DNA from: Dimargaris cristalligena
Taxonomy: Eukaryota > Kickxellomycota > Dimargaritomycetes > Dimargaritales > Dimargaritaceae
Direction of reading: 5' to 3'
DNA length: 31,261 nt
Assembly (NCBI GenBank): GCA_027576995.1
Contig: JANBQC010000328.1
Location: forward strand, 1 to 31,261
The notes under the pieces were generated by a model, which saw nothing but the letters and a program-made list of their open reading frames with translations, did no database searches and was not told where the DNA came from. Every line of letters starts with the position of its first letter. Positions within the stretch are counted from its first letter, which is position 1. The translations under genes and the position numbers were made by a program. Shown piece by piece: positions 1 through 11,125 of this stretch.

Positions 1-144
1 GCAGGTATGCTCGCTGCCAAGATTAATCCATTGAGGGTATTGGATTGGGGCCGTTGGGAGGCATTAGAAACCATAAGTGCTTATTGCCGAGTGTCTTTAC
101 CTTATCATCCTGATCTCCAGTTAATTTTTTCATTTATCATTTAA
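1..144 (+). CDS. Possible coding fragment entering from the left edge
   Basis: Frame 1 is open from the first base to a TAA at 142-144 and reads about 47 residues. The stretch KINPLRVLDWGRWEALETI has a natural-looking amino-acid mix, and its base composition is richer in G+C than the AT-rich DNA that follows. It could be the C-terminus of an upstream gene or an internal exon of the same APC1 transcript that resumes near 752. A GTATGC at 5-10 could instead be a 5' splice site, which would leave almost no exon here. I recognise no family. The call rests on composition only. Confidence 0.2.
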   Translation, partial: AGMLAAKINPLRVLDWGRWEALETISAYCRVSLPYHPDLQLIFSFII

Positions 145-751
145 TGGATTCAGCCATTTTTCGGCTATCACATTTCAATTTCTGCAAGTTTCTATCCATT
201 TCGTCTAACTAATGTTATAAGTTTTATATTTAGTTAAAAACCTTTCGGACTACTCCTTTGTAATGGAATCGTCAATTCGAGAGTTAGGGTTATTGGGAAT
301 AGGCATCTATTAATGATAATTCGTTTATACAAACTTATTATGTTAATAGAGGGGAAATAAAAAAAAAATCCGTAAAAATATTACTTTCCCCGAAGTAGAA
401 AGGAAAAATCTTCTAGTAAAAATTTGTTTCTCTATCTTTATCCTTCTTTTATTCCTTCCTACTAGCCGACCCTATTAGTTTATTCCATTTTTAAGTTCAA
501 AAATTTGTCTCTGCCGTGTTCTTTACACTTGTGCACGACGACCTTTCGGTTATTATAGACCGTGGACTTGTCCATTTTGCGAAATAAGTATCGCCAATAA
601 ACAAAATGTCGACGGCATCTATTAACGATAATGTCCCATAACGGGTTTAACTATTGGTGAGTTCTTTAACAATAAAATAAGGGGCTTTCCCCAACAAATT
701 CCCTCCTCATTCTGTAACATACGATTTTTTTACCATTGCTGCTATTGTCAG
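145..751. other. AT-rich stretch, possible intron or spacer before APC1
   Basis: There is no open frame of note on either strand, and the sequence is strongly AT-rich with A and T runs (for example 359-369). It ends in a pyrimidine-rich stretch followed by TTGTCAG at 745-751, which looks like a 3' splice acceptor directly before APC1 coding sequence. At about 600 nt it would be clearly longer than the other introns modelled here (130-265 nt). Confidence 0.4.
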
Positions 752-3700
752 TATTCATGATGGATGCCAAGGCCCATGCGTTGTACTTGGCAATTGAGAC
801 TGGCTGCCCCGAGGAAAGTCGACCAGGCCTATTATACCGCGGACACTTACTGTACGAGTCACTTAAGGTAGACCTAACCCGGCGTCAAGAAGCAGCACGC
901 CTCGGCCGGGCACTTCTCCATTGGGCCACTCGACTCGGCTGGGCCCAGTGGATTGAGTTTTATCAATCCGAAGGGTATTTGGCGACTTCCACCGCCAACC
1001 CATGCGAACACACTGCATTGGCGCCGTCGCCTTTGGGCCAGCCCGGCGAACCACCTCAATTACTGCAGTGGCTTAGCTCTGTACTGGACAAAGCGATACA
1101 AAACTCACCCTCAACGCCGCGAACATTAAAGTCAACCTCCGTAATCGCTAAGCTGCCTGATTTCCCCGACTGGGATACCATTCCGTTGGCTGGATCATCG
1201 CCCGACAAGCTAATATTACAGAAATTAGTGGCGAGTACGGGGCGGACGCTGTCCACGGCTTTGGTTGAAAGTCACGGGTTGGTCCGGATCTACCGATGCC
1301 TGGCCGATCGACCTACACCAGCCTGGGCCAAGGCGGTACAGGTTTGCATTGAACTGGGTTGGTCTCGAACGTATTTGCGCTGCCTGAGTCCGGCCGTAAC
1401 ACTACCCATCTACGAGGCATTTCGCCGAGTCCAGGCTGCACCCCCCGTCGGTTTACGCGACCCCGATGCTTTGGCGCTGATCCGGCGCCCTGATCTAGCC
1501 GCACTCTGGGCGTCCCCAGCACCTTCATCCACCCCGCCCACCCCTAGTTTCCCACTATCCGGGGTTCCCATCAGCGCAGCCGGCTCACTAACGACCGGAT
1601 CAAGCCTAGGTTATAATTACACCAGCCGACCGAGCATTAGCAGCGGCCTCCCGAACATTGAGTCTATTCATCAGCAATTACAGCAAGCGGACGGATCCCA
1701 CCCTCATACGGGGGAGAAAGGGACCGGGCTACTACCCCCCACTTACACCTGGTTGACTGAACCCGGGCAGGGAAAAGTACTCAATCTAACCCACCACGAG
1801 ATGGTTGCCCTTCGGTTCCCCCATGACCAGCGAATCCGGGAAGTGGCCCGATTACTCCGCTCCCACCTGCCTATCAAACTACCCGGCCCGGCCCCCGCCA
1901 CCGATCCCAACGACTCCGTCGATCCTGAGCAGCGTTTGCTCCGCGCCCTGGTTACCCGCACACTGGCCCTGCCAGTTGGACGCGCCATGTTCCAGTACGC
2001 CGCCACCCTACCAGTTCTAACCGAGAAGTTTCCCATCCCCGGCTTAGCCCTCTCCGCCCGGTTCGGGACCTCCAAGGCCGTCGTCGAGTTGACCGTTACC
2101 CCCACCGAAACGGAAGACCTGCTCAGCTGGCCCAGTTTTCACGACGGTGTCGCCGCTGCGCTCAGTATCAGCCCCGACGCGGCGGCCCTGGACAGTTCAT
2201 GGGTCTTATTAAACCAAGCCGATACCGACGAGGACTACAAACCACGGGCTCGCTTGAGTCCCCGGACCGTGATGGCTTTATCGGCCCACGCCGGTTGGAT
2301 ATTTGGCCTGGGGTTAACCGGCCACCTCCGTCACTTGATTTCCTGGAATGCCTTTCATTACCTGACCACCAAACACCCGCCGACCGCTGTAGGCCTGCTG
2401 CTAGGCCTCGCGGCGGCCCACCGTGGAACGGGCGATCCCACCGTTGCCCGCCTATTAGCCATCCACGTCCCCGCCTTTCTTCCGGCCAATGCCACCAACC
2501 TGCTTCTCGCTCCACTCACCAAAACGGCCGGCCTGTTCGGGTTGGCCCTGCTACACGCTCAATCGGCGCATCGCCGTACTGTCGAGGTTCTTCTCCAGGA
2601 ACTGGTCCGCCATTCCACCGATTCCGGTGACCCGGAGACGGCCGGTCAAGACGAGGAAGAAGCGTATACGTTGACGGTTGGCCTGAGCTTGGGTTTGGTA
2701 GTATTGGCGCAGGGCCACCAAGCTCCGGGACTTAGTGACCTTCATTTGGTGGACACTCTGGTCGAGCGTCTGGACATGAATCCGGCCCCGGGAGGTCGCA
2801 TGCGCGGGGCCCGGCAGTCCGCAGTCACACGTCCGGTGGAATTGGATGGCTTCACGATGGTGGACTCCAGGGGATCGTTATTCACCATACCTGGTTCGAT
2901 TCACTCAACTTCGCTGCTGAGTCGGGTACCCTCCCTCGATGGTGGTCCCCATTCGTCGGGCCAGGCGTATCCGGGCGGTCCTTCCGCCGGCTCGTCCACA
3001 CCCTCGCTGGCCCAGGCCTCCGCCGCTACGTTAGCCCTCGCCTTAATGTTCATGAAAACTGAGGATCCCTGGATGGCGGATAAACTTAATTTACCCCCCA
3101 CCCCGTATCTCCTCCGCCAGCTCCACCCCCACCTCGTCCTTCTCCGCACTCTCGCCCGGGGCTTGGTTCTCTGGAACCAAGTGCAACCCACCGCGCAGTG
3201 GCTATTCCATACCTGTCCCGGGACCGGACTAGCCAATGTAATCCCAGTCACGGATCTTGACCCCAGAGCCAGCGCTACCTTGCCCGTTCTCCAACCCCTA
3301 TTACATCGCCTCGATGATGTGACCCGCCGTGCCTTTTTCTGTGCCGTGACCGGATCGGCCTTGGCCCTGGGGCTTAAATACGCCGGCACGGGATCCGCTT
3401 CGGCCACCCAACTACTCTTGGGCTGGTATGATCAACTCCTAGCCTGGACCAAGCGCGCCATCATGGGCTTTGAGGCCCATTTAGTCAAACATGTGGCTCG
3501 GCAATGCCTCTACGTGACCATTAATGCGGCTGCTCTCGTTCAGGCCGGATCAGGAAGCCTGGACCTGCTGCGACGTCTGCGCGTGCTCCACGGCCGTCTG
3601 GGTACAACTGACCTTCACTACGGAGACCATCTGTTACCGCATATGGCCCTCGGGATGACATTTCTGGGGGCGGGTAACTACACCCTCTCTTCGACTGATA

Positions 3701-4755
3701 ATCTGGCCACCGCCGCCCTACTCTGCAGTTTTTACCCGGACTTGACCATGGAACCCAACGATAATCGGCGGTATCTCCAAGCCCTCCGGCATATGTGGGT
3801 CCTGGCGGTCGATGCCCGTTGCGTCACGGTGCGTGATGTGGAGACGGGCGAAATTCAGCCCTTGGCTATAAAAGTGACCACCACCGGATCCGGTCAGACT
3901 GAAGCGGATCCCGCCCGACCATTAGAACTCGACGACATTCGGCAAATGGAGAGCGTCGTACTTGATACGCCTGGTTTTGTACCCCCGTGGTCCTCGATTC
4001 AAACGATTGAAATCAATGATACCGGCTACTGGCCCCTCCTCTTGGAACTTAATGGTGTACCCGAACTGCGACTGGCCCTGCAAAAAAAGCGGACATTATG
4101 GGTGAGGCCTCGTCACCTTGGCCTTATACTCACCCCTCGACTAGGTGGAGATCAATTGCAATTTGGTTCGGTTCCGGCAGTTCCGCCTGCCGTCTTAGCA
4201 CTTGGAGGTGTGGGTCCTTTGCCATGGCACACAGGTATAGCCGACGACCGCCCTATTCACATTCACCGCCAGGGCCAGTCACCACCTCCGGACTGGGGCT
4301 CGTTGGCGCAATTACTTGATACTATAGCCAACCGCCGGGCGCCAACCATGCAACATACTCGTTGCCCCCATCCCTCCCCTTCGCCGGGATCTGCGGGAAG
4401 CAGCGACCAGCTATCGCTCGCCGAGCCCCAAGAGCAGTTCCTCAAGGAAGCACTTGAAGCCAGTTTAGTCGCCAATGAACCCGACGTGTTGGCAGTATAT
4501 ACATTTATCTACCGTACCTTAAATTTGTGGGGCATGGCACAGTCGAGCCAGCACCCCCCGGATAGTACGGTGAACTCTCCTGGACGCAAACCCAGTGCCG
4601 TACCAACGGCCTTCGAAACCCGGTTGGCTCTCCAGGATTGTCAATTTATTGTCAATTTCTATATCAACCAATGGCCCCGTATATGGTCAGTGCAGAAAGG
4701 GGGACCGCTCTTATCACCCCATTTCCTTTTACTCGCCCGCTCATATTTGCCATAA
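752..4755 (+). CDS. APC1: Anaphase-promoting complex subunit 1, central and C-terminal part
   Basis: APC1 is the largest scaffold subunit of the nuclear APC/C ubiquitin ligase, which marks cyclins and securin for destruction. The ORF matches the family along its length from about its middle: RTLALPVGRAMF, then HDGVAAAL, then the helical PC (proteasome/cyclosome) repeats at about residues 510-1000 counted from the ATG at 757 (HAGWIFGLGLTGHL, PHMALGMTFLGAGNY). These are followed by NRRYLQALRHMWVLA. Residues about 240-330 form a Ser/Pro/Thr-rich linker. From 757 the product would be 1332 residues, but the first residues already align to the interior of APC1, so the N-terminal WD40-like half is missing. 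The frame opens just after TTGTCAG, so 752 is more likely an exon start than a translation start. The C-terminus is also somewhat shorter than in animal APC1. Confidence 0.93.
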
Positions 4756-5500
4756 GGCCGATAGTGGATATCCCCTCCCAGACCCCTGAGCCCCTGAAGA
4801 AGTTGGTACCTGTCTTTGGAGCCATGTCACGAAGGGCTCAACCATGTCATTGGGATTCCATATATCCAATATCAATCGTTCACGTTTAAACGGCCGGCCT
4901 ATAAATCGAGTACATAAAATATTATATATCCGGAGGGTCAAAATATTTTCGAGAGGGAAAGTTTGTTTATATTTATATTTTTGGTATGTATTTGGAATTC
5001 GTCGCACAATTAAAATCCCATCAATAACATGCGAATTTTATAGGTGTCACGTGATAGGGATGCCCTCTAGCCTTTCAATGTGAAACTGAGGGCGTCCATC
5101 GCTTGATAAGGGGTTTTATTCATGTGGGTGAAATCCAGCTCAACTGTAAATGATTTGAAAAATAATCTGTATGAGAAAATATGTGGGCAAATTACTGCAC
5201 GCATATAAAGCCCGCTTAAAGCTATTGATTATACGTTATACTGTTAGAAGCGAATGAGAATGAGCGTGGCTTAATTATTGAGTGGGTATAATAGTGGTAA
5301 TTAATAATAGTAGAGGTAGAAGCGGTGGGATTGCTAGTAAACTAAGGAGACAATGGCGCCCTACCTGAGCACCCTTTATATAATCGGTTTGTCAGTTACT
5401 GCGGGTCTGTTAATAAATGCATGGTGCATATATGGTGGTCCCCGCTGAGTAAGGATCAGTAGGGTATCCCATAGTGTAAGAATTGTCAGCGCATGGGTCT
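4756..5500. other. AT-rich intergenic DNA, no gene seen
   Basis: This lies between the APC1 stop and a transposon relic. The short open frames on both strands have no recognisable motifs and overlap one another, as expected by chance. I saw no tRNA or other RNA gene. Confidence 0.5.
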
Positions 5501-5506
5501 ACTATA

Positions 5507-5723
5507 TTTCGTGGACAGGGCTGTCCACATCAAAGGCTGGAGTACCTGGATCACCTAGTCCTTGGTTATCTAGGTCTCTATACATATTCTCCCCTAGTTG
5601 AGGTGTTGCCGTAGCATTATTGACAGCATTGGCCTCATCCACTGGGGTAGATGTAACAATACTATTGGATTAAACCTCTCCCACATCGTGACATCTTGGC
5701 TTCAACCCAAGGTGGCTTAGTTC
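5507..5723 (-). pseudogene. Decayed acidic reading frame next to the copia relic
   Basis: The minus strand reads about 70 residues with a single interrupting TAA. The first part is AVEAAELSHLGLKPRC. After the stop comes an acidic, Thr/Pro/Asn-rich part including TSTPVDEANAVNNATATP and LGDPGTPAFDVDSPVHEI. The composition is protein-like and resembles the acidic linker found in copia polyproteins. It lies downstream of the reverse transcriptase relic, however, whereas that linker normally precedes the reverse transcriptase. It may belong to another element copy or to an unrelated dead gene. Confidence 0.25.
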
Positions 5724-5842
5724 TGCAGCTTCGACTGCCTAACTTGACTTGAAGTATATTTTTCCCCATAGCCGGCCTTTAAAATCAACAGACTCAATAA
5801 CACCAGTTGCTCGTCACTGTTCGCATCGACTATATTTCTGAC

Positions 5843-6605
5843 TTATCGGGTGACTGATTGGGCAGTAAGTGTGACCTGTGAATAACATTGAATGGAACAG
5901 TAGTTCATACAACTGTACCACCCAACATACTGCAATTCCAATAAATTATCAAGGTAGCTGTGGTCAAGGTAGGACACAGAAGGGCGATGGTCTTTGAGGA
6001 AAGCAAGGCAGGTGAAAACCGCCCATATATACAGCACCTCCATCCCATATGTTAAGTTGTAAAGCAGCCCTAAATCATACTTGTCCAACCAAAATTGGTC
6101 GGTGGATGGGGGAGAAAATACCCTTGCCATAGACAAGGATATCGTCAACATTTACGGGATACAATGGGGGAATACGCAGTGAGTCTTTAGATCCTTCAGC
6201 CCAATAAATGTCACTTTCGGAGGTTCGCTGTAACGCAGGTATCCCGACTCGTATAGAATCTTGCCTTTAGGTAATTTGGAAGTGGCCCGAAGGTCCTTCG
6301 TATGAGGCATTGATGTCGGCGTAAATCAAGTAAGCGCCCTTTATCTGCTGAATGCAATGCTATACTCTAATACGGAGAGCGCCCGAAGGGGATTACACAT
6401 GTACCAGGCAAGTGTAACAACATATTAGCCACACTGGAACATCCTTTAAAAATAGAGGTGGACAATGGTGGGCTGCGGGGGGGGGTATAGGTCCTTTTGA
6501 CGAAGAGCACTCCAGACCACTTTCCTCAACAAGCACTGAATCTAGGCAGCCCCAAATAAACCGGACATTTCCTGTCAATATAAAAGCGTAGTTACGGCCC
6601 ACCAA
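5843..6605 (-). mobile_element. Relic of a Ty1/copia-type reverse transcriptase
   Basis: Reading the minus strand from 6605 down, four copia reverse transcriptase landmarks occur in the right order. First is GCLDSVLVEESGLEC near 6551, comparable to the AFLNxxLxExxxMxxP region. Second is LYESGYLRYSEPPKVTF near 6256, in the place of the GFxxSxxDPxxF box. Third is VNVDDILVYGK at 6123-6155, the YVDD catalytic box. Fourth is KYDLGLLYNLTYGMEV at 6037-6082, comparable to DLGxLxxFLGMEV. The catalytic box is in a different frame from its flanks and stops interrupt the sequence, so the element is dead. No LTRs, integrase or primer-binding site were found. The assignment comes from motif order and spacing, not a database match. 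Confidence 0.5.
6579..6585 (+). promoter_or_regulatory. Candidate TATA box for the secreted-protein gene
   Basis: TATAAAA lies about 134 bp upstream of the ATG at 6719. The intervening leader (6600-6718) is pyrimidine-rich and has no ATG in the frame of the gene. The position suits a fungal TATA element, but such strings are common in AT-rich DNA. Confidence 0.35.
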
Positions 6606-6718
6606 CCATCATCCCCACCCATATACCGTAGTATTCTATCTGGATTCTATCTTTTAGTCTACCACCCCCATTCCTCATTAAGTATAGCCAAGTACTTCCT
6701 AGCTAAAGTTACTAAGCC

Positions 6719-8066
6719 ATGTATAAGTTCACCTACTTTCTGCTTGCGCTACCGACCATCGGCCTGCTAACCCCGACCCTACTGGGCTCCCCGGTTCCGG
6801 ACCACGGGGATCCTTTCCATAATCCAACTGGACGGCCTCAACCCAACCGAGCTGCCACCATCGAGCATATCCGACTGACTGGAGAGGCAGCTGCTGAATT
6901 TATGCGGCGACTGGATGCGGCCGACGTTGCCATTCCCCTAACTGGCGGCAACGGTAATACACCGCCCATGCAGTTCACACCTGAGCAGGATACGGTCCCT
7001 GCCCAGCCCCAACAAGAAGTCCAGTGGAACCAGGGCGTGCCGCCCGTTCAGCCCGAAGGCCAACCGGGTGATGTATTAGCTGAAATTCGAGAAGCCAGTG
7101 TTGTTACTGAGGTGGTAAGTAAATCCCCCCCTGTAGTTGCCTAACTCCCAGTATATACGGTATGGTTGGTGTCGAATACATGTATATAATTTAAACAGCG
7201 TTATCCAGCCGCCTTAACTCACAGTGATCCAATGTAACATGTACTTAACCTTGCATCTCATGATCGGATAGATGCAAACTCGTTTCTGGGACTACGTTCG
7301 TCAAGATGAGCTGACACCCAATGATTACCAAGCCATCCAGGGCCTTATTGAAGCTCTCCCTCAAGCCAAGATCAAAAAACTAATCAACGACTATATTTTA
7401 GGAAATGAAATGTCGTTTGATGTGGAAGCAGTCGATGGGAGAGGGGTAGCAACGACTACCCTTAAGCACAGTGTTTTCCCCCGGCTCTTTCGTTTGGGCC
7501 ATTCCGATCTGGCCATGGGATTATTGGTACCCATTGAAAATATGGTCAAAATCGTCTATCAAACTGGTCGAATTTTAGGGGGAAATCCCATCTCTAATCA
7601 GACCCCTTGGGTCTTAACGGCCTGGCGAGCCCAGTTGAATGGGTCGATAAAAGTGATGGCAATCAAGGGGGACACTACTTCCCTGGAGCGGTTATTCAAC
7701 ATGCAATGGGCGATTTTCCTGGCTCCCGAGGATAAATTCACCTCGGTCATGTGGGCGTTTTGGTTCAACCAGCCCGCCACCGCCCAGTTTTTGATGAGAC
7801 AGGTGGGTGATCCGAGTCAGTTAACCCCCAACCTGCAAGACCTCTATCGTATCTTGGGGTACTGGTGCAGTCTCTCCGCCGGAAGCTCTAGGGATAATAT
7901 TCGCAACAACATCAAGGGCCAAAGATTGTCAAGCTTTAACTCGGGATATTTTTTCAACGAATTCCCACAGGCTAGTCGCCTGTTGGACCGCCTTATTGAG
8001 GACAACCAGGATGCTGTTTTGGATGCAATGGAAAACCAGTTGACGTTCTCTCTCCCTAGTCAATAG
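6719..8066 (+). CDS. Secreted protein of unknown function, two exons
   Basis: Exon 1 is 6719-7114 and exon 2 is 7272-8066. The 157-nt intron starts GTAAGT at 7115, ends GATAG at 7271 and is in phase 0. The joined product has 396 residues. The N-terminus is a clear signal peptide (MYKFTYFLLALPTIGLLTPT), with a likely cleavage just before SPVPDHGD. Residues about 75-120 form a Pro/Gln-rich linker (QPQQEVQWNQGVPPVQPEGQ). The rest is predicted to be mostly helical, beginning TRFWDYVRQDELTPNDYQAI and including AFWFNQPATAQFLMRQVGD, with only one or two Cys, so it is not a disulfide-knot type. I recognise no enzyme motif or family. A secreted, helical, lineage-specific protein beside transposon relics could be an effector or a cell-surface factor, but that is inference. 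Confidence 0.75.
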
Positions 8067-8787
8067 ACCATTAGAGTGTTTTTTGAATAAGAGACGTAGC
8101 GCAGAAGGCGCCCCCCTCTAACCCAGCGTGGAATACGAAAACTATTACCACATTTAGCCTTACTTATTTTTTTGACTCAGCGAAACTTTGGGATATCATG
8201 AATGACCGATCACCACGGCTACCCACTCCATATATGACCTTTATCATGTTTATCGTCTGGTCCTTCTATTAAAGTTCAGTTTTGACTATACCATCCCATT
8301 CCAGCGATTCGCCAATTGCTCCTACTAGGCTGTATCAATCCAACGGGGTTGAATTTTTTCATGTATCCCCACATCAACAAATAGCTAGATTGTCGATATA
8401 GCTTTTATTTCTGGTTTGGTAGCAGTGGTTTGCTCAACTCTGGCTGTTTAAGTAGCGGTACATGTCTGTCCACGACTTCTTCTAACTATGGAGACGCCAT
8501 TTAAAGGTTATTGGCAGTCTTGGTATCCAGTATCGTTAGATTATGCCGACAACCCCGTTAGTGCCTGGGTAAATAGTAACTCGGCTGGATACGTTTGTGT
8601 ATCATATATGTGGGTAAATAAGTGTAATGTACATTTTAACCAGCAACATCTGTCTCAGCCAGTGTATTTTATGTTTTACATCCAGGTTGGACATCGCCCA
8701 TATCTCTAAAATACTAAACTTTTAAAGGTAATTGTGAAGCCATGCATTTGCGCATGTACTAACTTGGTTTCGTTGAAGCTGTACAAA
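8067..8787. other. Intergenic AT-rich DNA
   Basis: I found no supported gene downstream of the secreted-protein gene. A 73-codon open frame at 8488-8709 (+) has no recognisable motif and is probably chance or decayed transposon sequence. Confidence 0.4.
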
Positions 8788-9000
8788 CTATTCACTGTGG
8801 GTTCTAACGGATATAACACCAAGTCCCAAAAAATTCAATGTAAAGTCAGAGCAGAACCATACAGTAATGCCATGATCGCATTTAATAATTGCCCTTTTTA
8901 GTTTATATGCTCCGACATTGAACCCAAATGGTGTATATTGGAAACCAATCCTTGGCAAATTAATGTCTTTCAATATATCATATATGAGATTGTGCAGTAA
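8788..9000 (-). mobile_element. Possible Ty3/gypsy-like reverse transcriptase scrap
   Basis: The minus strand reads LPRIGFQYTPFGFNVGAYKL followed by KRAIIKCDHGITVWFCSDF. The first part resembles the FxxxPFGLxxAPxxFQ box of Ty3/gypsy or DIRS-like reverse transcriptases, and the second could be what remains of the segment leading to the YxDD box, here YxDD-less. It is short and lacks the catalytic aspartates, so this is a weak call from one motif. Confidence 0.25.
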
Positions 9001-11125
9001 AAAAATTGCCTAATAATAGTGATATTATGACGGTTTCTTATTTACCAACCAGACCTAGTATAGTTAGTATAGATGACTAGTACAATTAGCACAAGACCCA
9101 CATGGCATTTAGACATCCACTGGTCACTAAAGACACTACGGCCTGTCCACTCCGTAGAGCCAAGTCAAATATTATTTAAAATTGATGCGGGTAATAATTA
9201 AAATTACAATCCATCTGAGTACTGGAATATTAATTTAGCCCTATGACAACTCCTCGTTGGTTTATAAATGTGGAACTTTAGGCTATATTACAGCGGCGAT
9301 GGTATTGATAACTCTGGTAATAGTATATTAGAAACCTATAATCACCGAGTGGCTTCCTGCAGCCAAAAATGGCCGCTAAAGTGAACTCCACGAGTATTGA
9401 TACCAAGGCCCCCCAGTACTTAGGCTCGACTTGATAGTGAAATAGCCCATATACCGTTTTCGAAGTGTAATGCCATTAATTGAAGCCCGTTGTACTCCCA
9501 AACCAACAAGTGATCTAATAAGGGAGTCGCCTTTTTTAAATATAAAAATAATAAAAGTCTAGGGTGGTTGGGATTAGTAGAATATTAATGTAAGAGTGAA
9601 TCCGGTGAAGGGCGAGGTGGGAAAGCAAATGAACGACCGGCTTGTGGCTAGTGACCTGAGCCATAAATTATATTGAAAAATGGGAAGCTCGGCAAGGAAC
9701 TGACCGGCTCATTATTAACGAATGCACGACGCTGGGCAATGGGTACCTCCCCCCTTTTTTCCTTCTTTCCACCATTAATGAACGGGGGAGTAGTTGAGTG
9801 CGGTGAAACCAATAGTAGCCCCATTTTTCGTCGCTCACTTGTCTTTTGGGAAAGGCCAATTGAAGGGAGGGGGGTGGTGAAATTCACAATTCACGAGGAT
9901 AAAGAGGCAGATTGGAAGGCTCGGTTGGGGATGTGGGCACCTACGTTGTACACGGGGGGTCAATATCCGAAGGGGGAAAACCAATATCCCTTGGCCTGTG
10001 CTCCATTGACTTGCGCCTACTAAAGCATGCATGCTGACCATTGTCGCTAGGATGCCCAGCAGCCGGCCATCCGGTAGTTCGAAAGATGGCTTTACGGTTG
10101 GATTAGTTAGGGGATATGGTACAATTCCAGAGATAGGCTCGACTTACTAGTGCCTATGGGGCACCCTAGTACTATCCTCTTCGCCATAAAAGCCTCCTAC
10201 GAACTTACTATTCTATATAGGGAAGAACCCTCCGTACTTTTGGTTACCCCTCTTCTCTTCCCATCTTAAATGTGCAGCGGCGGGAGGAGTGCTGGACCAG
10301 GCAACGGTAATAGTTTTCTTAATACCGACTTTCAACGTGTATCCCCGGACCCCTTTTAAAAGGATAGTGCGAATAATGAGAATAACGGCAACCGTGCGTG
10401 GACAAGGCAGTCAATGTAGAACTGTTATTGATAGAGGATTAGTCTGGAAAATAGGGCACTACTTACCTGTAAAAGCACTCTCGAAGGGTATTATTATTCA
10501 TCAAATCCTTGCTGAAAGGTCACCAAGTGTTGCAGATTTTTTCAGGTGGCCATATACGACACTGCGGCACGGCTAATAGTAGATGTAATCAACTGGAACG
10601 ACCTTTAAATACGCCTTCGCGATATTGTTAATTTTAAAAAATATATACATATTTCGTTAGTCGAAAGACAATAAAACATGTTAATAATAGGTAGATGTGT
10701 CGATAGTTGATACCAGACGCATATGCCCGATGTTCTGCGACGAGATACCGTTTAGGGAAGCTCAGATACTATCGCTGCACCTCCGATAAAAAAGCGAAGT
10801 TGTCCAACTCCCCTACCCCTGCCACCCCGCCCCCCTTGCTATTCCTAGTTCCCTGCCCATATCCGGGACCCTCACCTCTCGACCCTTGCTTTTAACCAAC
10901 TATTATAAAAAAATAATATGAAAAGGCCCGAATCTTGCGGAAAGAATTGCCGGCTAAGTAAATGGCCAGCCGACTTCCTTTATGGTATCGAATACATCGA
11001 TTACAACTCCTCTTTTTGATAAAATCGAATAAAACGGGGCTCCCAAGTTGCTCGAGACCAATCGGATCTAACCAAATCCGCTGCCACTAATAGCGGGGTA
11101 TCTCACCCAACTAACCCCTTTAAAG
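9001..11125. other. Intergenic DNA, no supported gene
   Basis: 9001-9600 is AT-rich. 9600-10020 is more GC-rich and carries overlapping open frames on both strands (9673-10023 + and 9648-9887 -). None has a recognisable motif, and their mutual overlap argues for chance or decay. 10280-10580 (+) has a 95-codon open frame without recognisable features. 10800-10890 is a C-rich stretch giving a Pro-rich translation in one frame. Confidence 0.4.

Noticed and set aside
736..756. Starting APC1 at the upstream non-ATG codon (736)
   Set aside because: The codon is TTG and lies in the pyrimidine-rich sequence of an apparent splice acceptor. The first ATG is 757 and even that is inside the conserved protein.
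9648..10041. Overlapping ORFs on both strands of a GC-richer patch
   Set aside because: No motif is recognisable, and the frames overlap on both strands in a way that suggests chance or decay.
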